From Bacillota bacterium (lineage in GTDB: Bacteria > Bacillota > UBA4882 > UBA8346), in the NCBI GenBank assembly GCA_023426245.1, contig JAFABB010000037.1, positions 13,551-77,550 on the forward strand: a stretch of 64,000 nt of DNA, written 5' to 3'. Made by a program: the position numbers and the translations under genes. Of the stretch, positions 23,174 through 33,131 are shown one piece after another. The notes beneath the pieces were generated by a model. The model saw only the letters and a list, made by a program, of their open reading frames with translations, did not search any database and had not been told where the DNA came from. Position 1 is the first letter of the stretch. The number at the start of each line of letters is the position of its first letter.

Positions 23174-25315
23174 TTAAAATTCATCATCCTTCAAGGTTCC
23201 TACGATGAATAACGTTAAATCGGTTGCTAAATCTTTCGCAATCGGCGTCACTAGCCTATTGCCATCTTTATCAACTATCACTCGTATCAATGGTCTAGCC
23301 AGCAAATCTTTATTAATCCGGATCACAGTGGCTTTTTCACCGGTATTGAGTAATACATTGGAACCCACCAACAAAGGAATCGTATTTTGTAAAAATACCC
23401 GGCAAATCTCAGGATCAAAATGTGATCCACTAAAATCCCGGATATATTCGATGACCTCATGGGGCAAAAGCTTTTGTCCATTCATTCCTTCATAAATTAA
23501 GGAATCATAGACATCCGCGAGAGCAACAATCCTAGCCAGTTCACTGATTTGTTCGCCTTTGAGGCCAACCGGGTAACCGGAACCATCGTATCTTTCATGG
23601 TGCTGCAAGGCAATATATGGAATACTGGTGTTGGGGTTCATCTTCCATAGTTCTTCAAAACCAAATTGAGTATGTTCCGGCATGATGGCCTCATACTCTG
23701 TTGTTCCAAACCAACGGGCATCCACATTATACCTTCGTGATATCTCGACCTTTCCCACATCAACAAGGAGCGAACCTGTTGCGAGTTCAATTAATTGCTC
23801 CTGGTTATAACCTAAAGAAACCCCTGTCATTACCGACAAAAGTCCCACAGTAACACAATGTACAAAAACATTTTCATCCAAAGCTTGAATCTTAACCAAA
23901 TTGCGGATTACATTATTGTTTTCGATGACCTGCTCAATAGTTTTTTGCGTGGTCTCAATGACTGTTTTGGAAACTAAATCAGTGCTTATTTTCGTTAATG
24001 CTCTGGTTATAATTTTTAAAACAGCCTCTTTTGTATGCTCACACCATTCGGGATATACAACAAATTTATCATTTTCATCAATATTATTTTTGGGAATAAG
24101 GCTTACACCAGCCTGACCTGAAACAACAGTTCCCGGATTCTGATTCCTTTCATCCAAGAGAGGGTTAAGGCGATTTTTCCCTTGTTGCTCTTTATCAATG
24201 AACAAATCCGGTTTGGTTTGTTTTAAATCCGTAATATCATCCGTAAGAATGTCCTTACTCCCGAAACGGCCAAACATTTTCGAAAACAAAGAGCCATTTT
24301 CCTGTTTGATTCCAGAATCATGTCGATATTCGGTATCGGATGGCTTTTGTATTTCGGCTTCATCAATTTCAGGCCGCGACATCTGCCCGGCAGTCTCCGG
24401 AGAGGTTTCGCGCCCATGCTCAGCCGGAAACGAATCTTCCTTACCTGATATGCCATTGTCAACAAAAGGAGCAACTTCCCTGGAAAACAATTGGGCTAAT
24501 TCCGGGTCACAAAATGTACCGCTATAATTACTAATAATTTGACTTGGGCTTATATCTTGAATATTGTGTTGTTGTAAATGAAATATATCGGCTATGGAGG
24601 CAATACGGGCAAACTCATGAATCTGATCACCTTTCAACCCCTGAGGGAAACCGGTTCCATCATACTTTTCATGATGCTGCAGGACAACTTGGGCGGCATT
24701 TTCATAATTTCCTTTTAGTTGCTTCAGCTTTTCAAACCCCAGCCGTGTATGCTCCTGGATTTCAATATTCTCCTGTGTTAAGGAAATTTTAGGATCATCT
24801 AAAAACTCATGAGCAACGGTTATTTTACCTAAATCAATTAGCATGGCCCCTGTCGCTAATTCAGTGAGCCGATTATCGGGGTATCCGCGAAACGATCCAA
24901 TAATCATGGATATTATGCAAACATTGACGCAATGTCGGAAAATATCCTCGCTGACTGCTCTCATTTCGACCAAATTCCACAAGATATTCCGATCCGCGAT
25001 TAAAGCTTTTAAAATCGTTTCCAGCCTTTGCTGCATGGATTCAGGTAATTGATTATGATTTACATCCGCTAAAAATTCATGGAAATAGGAAAAAATAGAA
25101 TTTTGGGCTTGCTGGCATAATTCCTCATCAATTTCAAGTTGGTCCCCTTGGTCATCCTGAACATAGACCGAGTTTACGCCCCACTCCAGTAATTTTGTTG
25201 CATAATTCTTCTTTAAAGGGGCTTCTTTCGCAAGTAATACATTGCCTTCTCGGGCATAAACGTTTTTGGCGAGGACCATATTATCGGCAATTTTATTTAA
25301 TGATATTAATTTCAT
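23174..25315 (-). CDS. Tandem HD-GYP domain protein with altered HD dyads
   Basis: Seven hundred and thirteen residues, two HD-GYP domains (about 105-285 and 465-640) joined by a charged linker. HD-GYP proteins hydrolyse or sense cyclic di-GMP. Both copies keep the HHExxDGxGYP-type motif (HHEKYDGTGFP at 214-224; HHERYDGSGYP at 572-582). In both, the His of the metal-binding HD dyad is replaced: ID at 160-161 and VD at 518-519. Catalysis is therefore doubtful and a c-di-GMP sensor or scaffold role is possible. The N-terminal 60 residues (MVLAKNVYAREGNVLLAKEA) are the usual DUF3391-like lead. Cytoplasmic, single gene with its own terminator. Confidence 0.92.
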   Translation of the reverse strand: MKLISLNKIADNMVLAKNVYAREGNVLLAKEAPLKKNYATKLLEWGVNSVYVQDDQGDQLEIDEELCQQAQNSIFSYFHEFLADVNHNQLPESMQQRLETILKALIADRNILWNLVEMRAVSEDIFRHCVNVCIISMIIGSFRGYPDNRLTELATGAMLIDLGKITVAHEFLDDPKISLTQENIEIQEHTRLGFEKLKQLKGNYENAAQVVLQHHEKYDGTGFPQGLKGDQIHEFARIASIADIFHLQQHNIQDISPSQIISNYSGTFCDPELAQLFSREVAPFVDNGISGKEDSFPAEHGRETSPETAGQMSRPEIDEAEIQKPSDTEYRHDSGIKQENGSLFSKMFGRFGSKDILTDDITDLKQTKPDLFIDKEQQGKNRLNPLLDERNQNPGTVVSGQAGVSLIPKNNIDENDKFVVYPEWCEHTKEAVLKIITRALTKISTDLVSKTVIETTQKTIEQVIENNNVIRNLVKIQALDENVFVHCVTVGLLSVMTGVSLGYNQEQLIELATGSLLVDVGKVEISRRYNVDARWFGTTEYEAIMPEHTQFGFEELWKMNPNTSIPYIALQHHERYDGSGYPVGLKGEQISELARIVALADVYDSLIYEGMNGQKLLPHEVIEYIRDFSGSHFDPEICRVFLQNTIPLLVGSNVLLNTGEKATVIRINKDLLARPLIRVIVDKDGNRLVTPIAKDLATDLTLFIVGTLKDDEF

Positions 25316-25429
25316 GGTACACCTGTCCGAAACGTGTTGATATATAAATATAAATCAATATAACATTTTCTTTAAAATTCCTGTTTTTCCTGCATTTTTA
25401 GAAGATTTTTTCAAAATTTGGCAAAAATT

Positions 25430-26416
25430 TTATACGTTTTCCCAATGACCGGACTCCGCTGATTTAAAAAGAGCGTCCAGAACCTTCATATTATAAACTG
25501 CATCGGTCGATGTTATTGGTATTGCTGTGCGGTCACGGAGCGCCAATGCAAATTCGTCAAATTCTAACATGTACTGATCCGCAGGACCGCACTCCAATGT
25601 ACGAGCACTAACTCCTGTTTTAAGAGTTATTTGCGCCGGCACATCCGAATACATATTAAAAGGAATCTCCAGGGTCATCGTTCCTCCGGTTCCATAAACC
25701 AACACTCTTTGAGAAGGGAAAGTCTGAGTGCAAACAGTAAAAAGAGTCCTAATTGTTCCAAAGTCCAGGATGCAATTAGCCGTAATATCTGTTTGAAATG
25801 CAGTATCGATATCAGATACCGCTAAAACACGTTTGGGCTCCGCTTGGAGTAAAAATCGAGATAAAGAAACAGCATAACACCCGATATCAAGTAATGCTCC
25901 GCCGCCAGTTTCTTTTATATTGCGAATATTTTTGGGATCTTTATTGTCATATCCAAAAAAAGTGTGAATCGTCGTAATATTACCAATTTCTTGAAATCGC
26001 ACCACTTCCAATGCGCGCTGCCACTGCGGATGAAACTTATACATAAAGGCTTCCATAATTTTAACGCCTTTTGACTCTGCATATTCAATGGCTTCCTTAG
26101 CCTCTTCAGCACTGAGTGCTATCGGTTTTTCACAAATGACATGTTTCCCGTAGTCAGCCGATTTTTTAATCCATTCGGCGTGGATATGGTTGGGTAATGG
26201 GATATAAACCATTTCGATAGATTTGTCCATCAACAATTCCTCATATGAAGGATAAGATTTGGCGATCCCGTATGTTGAAGATACATCCCGAGCTTTTCCA
26301 CTATCCCTGGAAGCTATCCCATAAACCTCCACCATGTTCGATTTTAACAACGACGGTAAGACTTTGGTTACAAACAAATGAGAAACACCTAATACTCCTA
26401 ATTTTACCTTATTCAT
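25430..26416 (-). CDS. Gfo/Idh/MocA-family oxidoreductase
   Basis: NAD(P)-dependent sugar or cyclitol dehydrogenase family, about 328 residues. The N-terminal Rossmann fold (VKLGVLGVSHLFVTKVLP) has a GVLGVSH variant of the usual GxGxxG. The family's CEKP motif (VICEKPIAL) carries the catalytic Lys, followed by EAFMYKFHP and GGGALLDIGCYAV. ATG 26416 is chosen because AGGAGG is 6 nt upstream; the ATG at 26422 would abut it. No sugar genes adjoin it, so the substrate is open. Monocistronic by position. Confidence 0.92.
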   Translation of the reverse strand: MNKVKLGVLGVSHLFVTKVLPSLLKSNMVEVYGIASRDSGKARDVSSTYGIAKSYPSYEELLMDKSIEMVYIPLPNHIHAEWIKKSADYGKHVICEKPIALSAEEAKEAIEYAESKGVKIMEAFMYKFHPQWQRALEVVRFQEIGNITTIHTFFGYDNKDPKNIRNIKETGGGALLDIGCYAVSLSRFLLQAEPKRVLAVSDIDTAFQTDITANCILDFGTIRTLFTVCTQTFPSQRVLVYGTGGTMTLEIPFNMYSDVPAQITLKTGVSARTLECGPADQYMLEFDEFALALRDRTAIPITSTDAVYNMKVLDALFKSAESGHWENV

Positions 26417-26770
26417 AGACATCCTCCTATCGGAATTGTTCCATTTTCATTTTAAGCTTATTATTTCATTTATTCAAGCTTATATAAACAAGAGTTTCAT
26501 TATTCATTATTTCCATAGTTCATTCTTCCTTTTTTCTATAGAAGACAAGAAATAAGCGCGCCCATCTTGAGAGGATTTTTTTCGGCTAATTAACTTGTTA
26601 TGCTCCAGCCTGTTAAGATTCCGGCGTCAATCCACAATAATTGAATCAATACCGTTGTTGTACAATCGGGGTGGTTATCAATCTCCGTTAAAATCCGGGC
26701 TTCCGCAAGTGAAAATGGGCTATTTAAAATATGCTGATTCCAGCAGACCCATTTCGAATATCAAATAAAC

Positions 26771-26890
26771 AGAGACTGCCTTCAAAGTACTTTAGAATCG
26801 ATTCGATATCAAAATATGCAATGCCATAATCAGGCAAAACATAGATATTGTATCTCTTTATCGATCAATCTCCATTGAAGACAGCCCCTG
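26771..26890. repeat. Degenerate MITE-like palindromic element
   Basis: Begins AGAGACTGCCTTCAAAGT and ends ATATTGTATCTCTTTATCG...GAAGACAGCCCCTG. Both ends and length match the better copy at 62886-63004 (GAGGCTGTCTAAAAAG ... TATTGTATTTCTTTATCG ... GGGACAGCCCC). Non-coding; the rest of the 540-bp gap 26417-26956 shows no gene. Confidence 0.55.
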
Positions 26891-26956
26891 ATAAAGTCGA
26901 GCGGAATAAACTTCAACTCATCATTAATTAATTTTCCCGGCCCAATCTAGCTCCCC

Positions 26957-27214
26957 CTATTTTACCTCATCTGCTTTGGCCATTTGAAGGACTTGTTGAT
27001 AGTCATCAATATAAACCTGAATATCTACAGTTGACATAACTTTCTGAGATGTCTTTTTTAAAAACCGTTGGATGTCCCGAATGTAAATCTCATAGTCTCT
27101 CAGTAAAATTTCATCGGTAGCCAGATCCTTTAAATTTCTTAATTCCTGTAAAATCTTTGACAATTCATAAATACCATCTTCTTGGGAGATATTGATATCT
27201 GTCATCTGCAACAT
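26957..27214 (-). CDS. Small hypothetical helical protein
   Basis: About 85 residues from ATG 27214; a GTG at 27223 adds three. Entirely helical and charged (IYELSKILQELRNLKDLATD, then RDYEIYIRDIQRFLKKTSQK and IQVYIDDYQQVLQMAKAD). No family recognised. It is separated from the NRPS operon by a large palindrome (27428-27557) that acts as a terminator, so it is probably transcribed separately. Function unknown. Confidence 0.6.
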   Translation of the reverse strand: MLQMTDINISQEDGIYELSKILQELRNLKDLATDEILLRDYEIYIRDIQRFLKKTSQKVMSTVDIQVYIDDYQQVLQMAKADEVK

Positions 27215-27427
27215 CCTATCCACCGCCTTATTGGATTTTTTGTTAATATGTGTAATAATTTTACATTTTTCCCATTAGACCCATTATAACTGATTTATTA
27301 TTCGCTGTTAATAATCAAAAATATTACCTAATTTCTTAGTGCAATCGTAAATTGGGTAAAAAAAATACCTAATTTATGAAAGAATCACAAATGGTATCCA
27401 TATCCGAAATAAAACGGTTCCAGTTGT

Positions 27428-27557
27428 CAAAAAATAAAAGAAGCTGTTGCAAAAGGAATTAAAGTCACTGAGAAATATAATATATAACATAAAATAATGG
27501 GTAAAGTTTTATTATTGTATTTCTCGATCGATAAATCTTATTTTGCCACAGCTTCTT
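27428..27557 (-). terminator. Large palindrome ending the NRPS-regulator operon (MITE-like)
   Basis: Outer arms AAGAAGCTGTTGCAAAA (27439-27455) and TTTTGCCACAGCTTCTT (27541-27557), inner arms GAGAAATA and TATTTCTC, then TTTTATTTTTTG on the minus strand. It lies 7 bp past the regulator stop. Size and internal sequence resemble the elements at 26771 and 62886. Confidence 0.7.
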
Positions 27558-27563
27558 CACCCA

Positions 27564-28175
27564 TTAATTAGGAAAAAGCTTTTTTAGAGCATCCTGGTAA
27601 TTGTTGGTTCCTAATTTCTTAAGCACATTTTTAATATGAGAACGGACTGTATATACGGAGATATTTAACTGGGCTGAAATGTCACTAGGTTTAAAACCTT
27701 GATTTAGCAAACTAAAGACATTTTTTTCAGCGCTGGTCAGGTCGATAAGGCGGAACTCTTTCACCCGGTCTTGAATGGTTTTCATCATCAGATTGGGGAC
27801 CGGATTTTCATAAAAATAGCGGATGGTTTGCGGGAGGACATTTAAATAGGTTTTAGGGATATAAGAGTATCCCCCCTGTAAAAAAGCATCATACATCGTT
27901 TTGGGATTTTCATTGTTGGTTAAAAAAATCGCCTGAAAATTATGTTCCTTCTTAAGAGCGTTATATACAACAAAGCCATCCTCGGCCGTTCGATCCAGTT
28001 GCAAATCAATAATTGCAAATTCATATTCCAGAATTTTTCCTAATTGAATTGCCTGTTCGACTTTTTCAGCAATACCGACCACCAGAAAATCAGGATCTGC
28101 ATTCAATTGATGGGTGATTAAGTTTTGCCATGATGGTTCATCTTCAATTATCAAAATTCGAATACGTCCGTCCAT
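27564..28175 (-). CDS. NarL/LuxR-family response regulator
   Basis: Two hundred and three residues. Receiver domain 1-125 with acidic pair EDE and phosphoacceptor Asp57 (FAIIDLQL), Thr in FLTNNE and Lys in YIPK; the C-terminal LuxR-type HTH (about 140-200) has LTSAEKNVFSLLNQGFKPSD and VYTVRSHIKNVLKKLG. It lies 92 bp after the NRPS gene in the same direction and is followed by a terminator, so it is the last gene of that operon. A role in controlling the NRPS is inferred; the histidine kinase at 33132-35150 is a possible partner. Confidence 0.92.
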   Translation of the reverse strand: MDGRIRILIIEDEPSWQNLITHQLNADPDFLVVGIAEKVEQAIQLGKILEYEFAIIDLQLDRTAEDGFVVYNALKKEHNFQAIFLTNNENPKTMYDAFLQGGYSYIPKTYLNVLPQTIRYFYENPVPNLMMKTIQDRVKEFRLIDLTSAEKNVFSLLNQGFKPSDISAQLNISVYTVRSHIKNVLKKLGTNNYQDALKKLFPN

Positions 28176-28267
28176 ATTGGCCTCCCATCCGTATACAATT
28201 ATTTTTTTCCCTTCGTCTTCCCGCCTTAGGGAAGATTATTCTTGATAGTTAAAATTTACAATAGGAT

Positions 28268-31200
28268 TCACTTTCTCGATATTTCTTTCGGCAAATCATT
28301 CGGCAACTTCTCGATAAATCCCGTCGATTGCATATAGGCAATAACTTTCTTGATATAAGCCTCATCCGTGAGAGGCCACTCAAAATCCAACTGTTTTAAG
28401 GCTGTAATCGAAACCCGGGAATCGACCTTGACGGAAGCATGATAATTTAACGTACCCTTTTGTAAATCAGGCACTAGACCCACTAGAGTAGCGGCATTAT
28501 CTTTGTGGGACAGCCGATCCTGAAGATATTTATAAAAGCTTTCATCACTGACAATATCGACTTTATAACCCATTTCAAGCAGCATTTTTGTTAAATTTTT
28601 CATTTTGATCCCATGTTGATTCATCAGGTGAAATGTCCTACCGCTGCTCTCTTCCACCTTCAGGAGTTTTACTATCGCCTTGCTGCACAAATCCACCGGA
28701 GTAAACTCAGCGTCTTTTTTGGCCAAAGATTTGGGAATGGTTGAAAGCTCAATCAGAGATTTGAGAATGAGGTAAAATTTATTGTCCCGGATATTTATCT
28801 GAAAGAATCCATCCGTATACCTTCCGGTAAGATTGCCTACCCTGAGGATCGTCGCCTTGAAACCATCCTGAATGTACCGTAAAATTATTTTTTCCGCTTC
28901 ATATTTACTTTCAACATAACAATTTCCGCCAAGATTCTGGCCGATATCCAAATTATTTTCATTAAAGTATAAATTTTGCTGTTCTTGCTTGGCATAATCT
29001 CCAGCCACACTGGTGGTCGAAATGTGGAATAAAAATTTTCCCTTGCTAAACTGAAGGATATTTTGGACTCCAAGAATATTGGTTCGCCGGAATTCTTCAA
29101 AATCACCATAATGTTTTACAAACGCAGCTGCGTGAACCACGGTATCGATTTTCTGCTGGAGTTCCCGATATTCCTCCTCCGGCAATCCAAATTTTTCAAA
29201 AGTAATATCACCGCTGATCACCATAATCCTCTGGTTTAAAGCCCACGGATGAATCTGAGGAAAATAAAACTTCATGAGTTCATATAAGCGGGATTCGGCG
29301 CTTTTCCTATTTTCACCGCGGACTAAAGCATAAATCCGGATGTCGTTTTGTTGCAGTAATTCGAACAGAATATGAATTCCCAGAAAACCGGTTACGCCCG
29401 TCAATAATAGATTGCGAACTGTCCTGGGGGTGGCCAGTTTGACTGGGGCAGCCAATCGCCCATGCAGTGATCCTGTATTGGGTTTAGCGATGCTGGAACT
29501 CTCCCGGGTTTCCACAGTTGATTTTTCATCCTGCCTGCGGGAGATGATCATTGCGGCCAGGTCCTTAATGTTATTATGCCGGTAAAAATCTTGAACGGTA
29601 AGATCCCATTGCTCGTTATAGCTCATGGTTAAAATTTTGATAACGGCCAGTGAATCCCCGCCGATTTCAAAAAAATTATCCATCGTCCCGATTTGAGTGT
29701 TTCCTAATATCTCTTGCCAGTAGGCTACTAATTTTCTTTCCACTTCATTTTCAGGGGGCACGTAACTGACTTTTGGTTCACTGGCCGGAGCGGGCAGGGC
29801 TTTCCTATCAATTTTTCCGTTGGGGGTCAGCGGTAATTTATCCAAAAATACAAAGCGGGACGGTATCATGTAATCTGGCAGGTTTTTGAATAAAAATCCT
29901 TTCAACTCCGCGATAGTGGGTCTTTGATCCGAAACAACATAAGCGCACAAATATTGATTCCTGTCCTCGTCTTCACGGGCCATAACCACTGTTTCCAGGA
30001 CAGCAAGATGATTGATTAACTGAAACTCAATCTCGCCGGGTTCGATACGAAAACCACGAATTTTGACCTGATTGTCAGCTCTTTCGATAAATTGCAAATT
30101 GCCTTCCGCAGTCCATTTTACCAAATCGCCGGTGCGGTACAAACGTTCTCCGATATCTTCCACCCAAACAAATTTGGCTGCGGTCAGTTCGGAATTGACT
30201 ACATATCCCCGGGCCAATCCCGTTCCTCCCAAATATAATTCCCCTGGAATCCCAACAGGCTGCAAATTGAGGTCCGGACTCAACACATAACACTGGCAAT
30301 TGGCAATCGGTTTGCCGATCAATATTTCCCGATCTTGCGGGGAAAATTGATACACCGTTGAACAAACACTATTCTCAGTCGGCCCGTATTCATTATACAA
30401 CTTCACCAAAGGCAGTTTTTGAAAATGTTTTGTCACCAAGTTCAGATGGAAATTTTCACCCGCCACCGTAACGCTGGATAAACGAGTTAAGCCGGGAGCA
30501 ATCTCATCCAGCATCGTATGATAGAATAGCGGGGTCACTAAAAAATGGGTCACTTGATGCCGGGTAATCAGTTTCCCTAAATACACTAAATCCAGCCGTT
30601 TTTCTTGTTCGATCATCACAATCGGAGCACCGGCGCTTAAAAAGGAAAAAATATCTTCCACAGAACTGTCGAAATTATAAGGTGGAATCTGCAATAAAAC
30701 ATCCCCGGCAGTAAAATGATAATGATGAATCCGCCAATTGACCGTATTCACGATTGACCGATGCTCGACCATCACCCCTTTCGGTTGGCCGGTAGAACCG
30801 GATGTGTAAATGACATAGGCCAAATCATTAATACAATTTAGATTCTCCGGGTTGGAACCGTCTTCAATATCCCAGGCGGCGTCGAAATTTACGATTTCCC
30901 CTTGCCAGGTGGTATTACCGATTAAAAAATCATTCGTAAGCAAGATATCACAACAACTATCCTCTAAAATATATTTAACCCTGCCCCTGGGGAAATCGGG
31001 ATCAATCGGCATATAAGCCCCGCCTGCCTTTAATATCCCCAAAATCCCATAAACCATCTCCGGCGACCGTTTGACCAGCAGTCCAACGATGGAATTGGAC
31101 TTAATACCTTTCCTCCGGAGCATCCGGGCAATCTGATTGGCTGTCCGGTTTAATTCCCCGTAAGTTATCCGCTCTTCGCCGAAGATTATAGCGACATAAT

Positions 31201-32607
31201 CCGGGTTCTGAAAGGCTTGCGCTTCAAAAAATTGATGAAGTAACCGGTTGGATGAAGTTAAGCTCATTTGGGGTTCATTAAACTCATGAAGAAGCCGTTG
31301 CTTTTCTGCCGGAGGTATCAACTCCAAATCAGAAAGCGGCTTAGCCGGATTATCCAAGGCGTTTTGGAGAAGATGCATTAAGTGAAGATGGAGGTCTTCA
31401 ATTTCCGTGGCGGTGAATAGCTCGACTAAATAATCGTAGTCGATTACAAAGCTATTCAAATTTTCTCTATCACTAATATTAAGATTTAATGAGTTAATTT
31501 GATAACCATATTGGTACCAATAACTTTTTGCTTCAGTAAAGCCTTCTAAGTGGTGATGAATAGCATTTTGATAAGTTATAGTTATATCAAACAAATCTTC
31601 ATTCGTTTTATGTTGATTCCGGTAATCTTCGGTTAATAAGTCATGGGGATAATGCGAGTTATGTAATAAACTCTTCCACTTGCAGGCTATCGAAAAGAGA
31701 AAATCAATAAATTGCATATTATAATCGAGATGCAATAAAATAGGTATCGTATTAATAAACATGCCTAAAGTATTTTTTTCTTTGTAATTCGTACGATTAA
31801 GAACTGTTGTTCCGAAAGCTATTCTTTTATTAGAGGTAATTTTATTGATATAAATGGAAAATAATGCTATAAACAAAACTAAAATTGAAACCCGTTTTTC
31901 CTGGCAAAGCTGAGTAATTTTCAATGAAATATCTTTAGAGATATTTAGACTTATTCGTTTTGCACAGGTAGAATATTGACCGGATCTATTCTTTAAATAT
32001 ATAAACTCCGGATCCATTTTCATTTCTGTTTTCCAAAAAGCTTTATTAAGTTCAAAACGTTTAGAAGTTACATATTCTCTTTCTTCATCTAAATACTCAA
32101 TAAAAGAAGGTTCTTGAATATTTAAATCTTCTCCTTTCTTTATTTTCCAATAATAATCAAAAGTCTTATCGCCACTTAGTATTACAGACCAAGCATCAGA
32201 GATTAAGTGATGCTGTTTGAAATATAATCCTGACCCTGTAGCCAATTTAAAAAAAGCGGTATAAAAAAGGAGAGAATCAATGATTGAAAACGCTGTTTCG
32301 GTGAATTCTTGCTGAATCTTAAAAAACCGTTGATTGTCGGTTTCAGAGGTTAAATCAAAAAAATCAGGCCGATAGTGTTGGTAATCGGAAACATATTGTA
32401 CTGGTTCTCCGTTTTCAATTTTAAAACGAATTCGCAAAGCGTCGTTTTTTTTATTACCACGTTAAAGGCTTGTTCCAATACTTTAAAATCCAACTCCTCA
32501 TTAAAAAGTAAAGCGCCAGCATTATTATTTATGCTAGTATTTGAAACAAATTTTTCAACATTCCAGATCACCCTTTGGGCATAGGTTAAAGGATAATATT
32601 TCATCAT
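28268..32607 (-). CDS. One-module NRPS, C-A-T-reductase (frame broken at an A8 run)
   Basis: Large enzyme that condenses, activates and reductively releases an amino acid. It is read in two frames: 32607 to about 32445 encodes the first ~56 residues of a condensation domain (YYPLTYAQRVIWNVEKF), and 28268-32437 the remaining 1389. The frames meet at eight A (plus-strand T 32445-32452); one extra A, or a -1 slip, joins them. Domain order: condensation with HHLISDA; adenylation with YTSGSTGQPKGVMVEH, YRTGDLV and NGKIDRKALP; carrier protein with GGDSL; thioester reductase (LLTGVTGFLGIHI). The terminal reductase predicts an aldehyde or alcohol product. Read by eye, the specificity pocket is roughly D-S-E-L-T-A-E-V-C, loosely aromatic-like. 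Confidence 0.85.
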
Positions 32608-32632
32608 TCCTTCCCTCCTAAATTATTTTTGT

Positions 32633-32839
32633 TTACCTGCTTCTGACCGAAAACTTTTCCATGTAATCCAAAACATCCATATATGCCAGACGAGCATTGG
32701 AATTGGTTGTGATGCTGTTCTTAAACACGACATAATTTTTTATGTCTTCATAGATCCTTTTAAAGTCGGTCTGAGTATCAAAAATAGTGGTATTTAAATC
32801 ATCCGGTGTTAATGAATTTTTTTTCTGATGAACACGCAA
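32633..32839 (-). CDS. Small hypothetical protein preceding the NRPS
   Basis: Sixty-eight residues starting at TTG 32839 with GGGGGA 7 nt upstream. It contains an acidic and aromatic helix (FKRIYEDIKNYVVFKN) and ends YMEKFSVRSR. No signal peptide, no Cys, no family. The stop lies 25 bp before the NRPS start, so the two are co-transcribed. It could be a short accessory protein or a precursor-like peptide; I see no leader or core features that would support the latter. Confidence 0.6.
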   Translation of the reverse strand: MRVHQKKNSLTPDDLNTTIFDTQTDFKRIYEDIKNYVVFKNSITTNSNARLAYMDVLDYMEKFSVRSR

Positions 32840-33017
32840 ATCGATTCCCCCTTTTTAGATAATTTCTGAATCAAACAATTTATTTGGTCTTTTTCTCTAG
32901 TTTAGTCATCTCTCAATGTTAATTGTAACATAACTTCAAATTAATAACATACTGAGGTATCTTTTAAATTTTCTTTCAGAATGTTAAAAAAATTTATTTT
33001 CCATCTATTATCTTTAT

Positions 33018-33046
33018 AAAAATAAAAACCCGGAAAATTTCCAGGT
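33018..33046 (-). terminator. Terminator of the histidine kinase gene
   Basis: ACCcGGAAA/TTTCCaGGT stem with a short loop, followed on the minus strand by TTTTTATTTTTA, 86 bp past the stop at 33132. Confidence 0.8.
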
Positions 33047-33131
33047 CAATTAGAGGTCATTCTTTTTCAAAATAGATGTTTTGCAAAAAACTCCAACCGA
33101 TTCATTCAAAACGAAACATTCCTATTCAATT

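Noticed and set aside
32633..32839. RiPP precursor peptide before the NRPS
   Set aside because: No leader or core pattern, no Cys or Gly-rich C-terminus, and no RiPP enzymes nearby.
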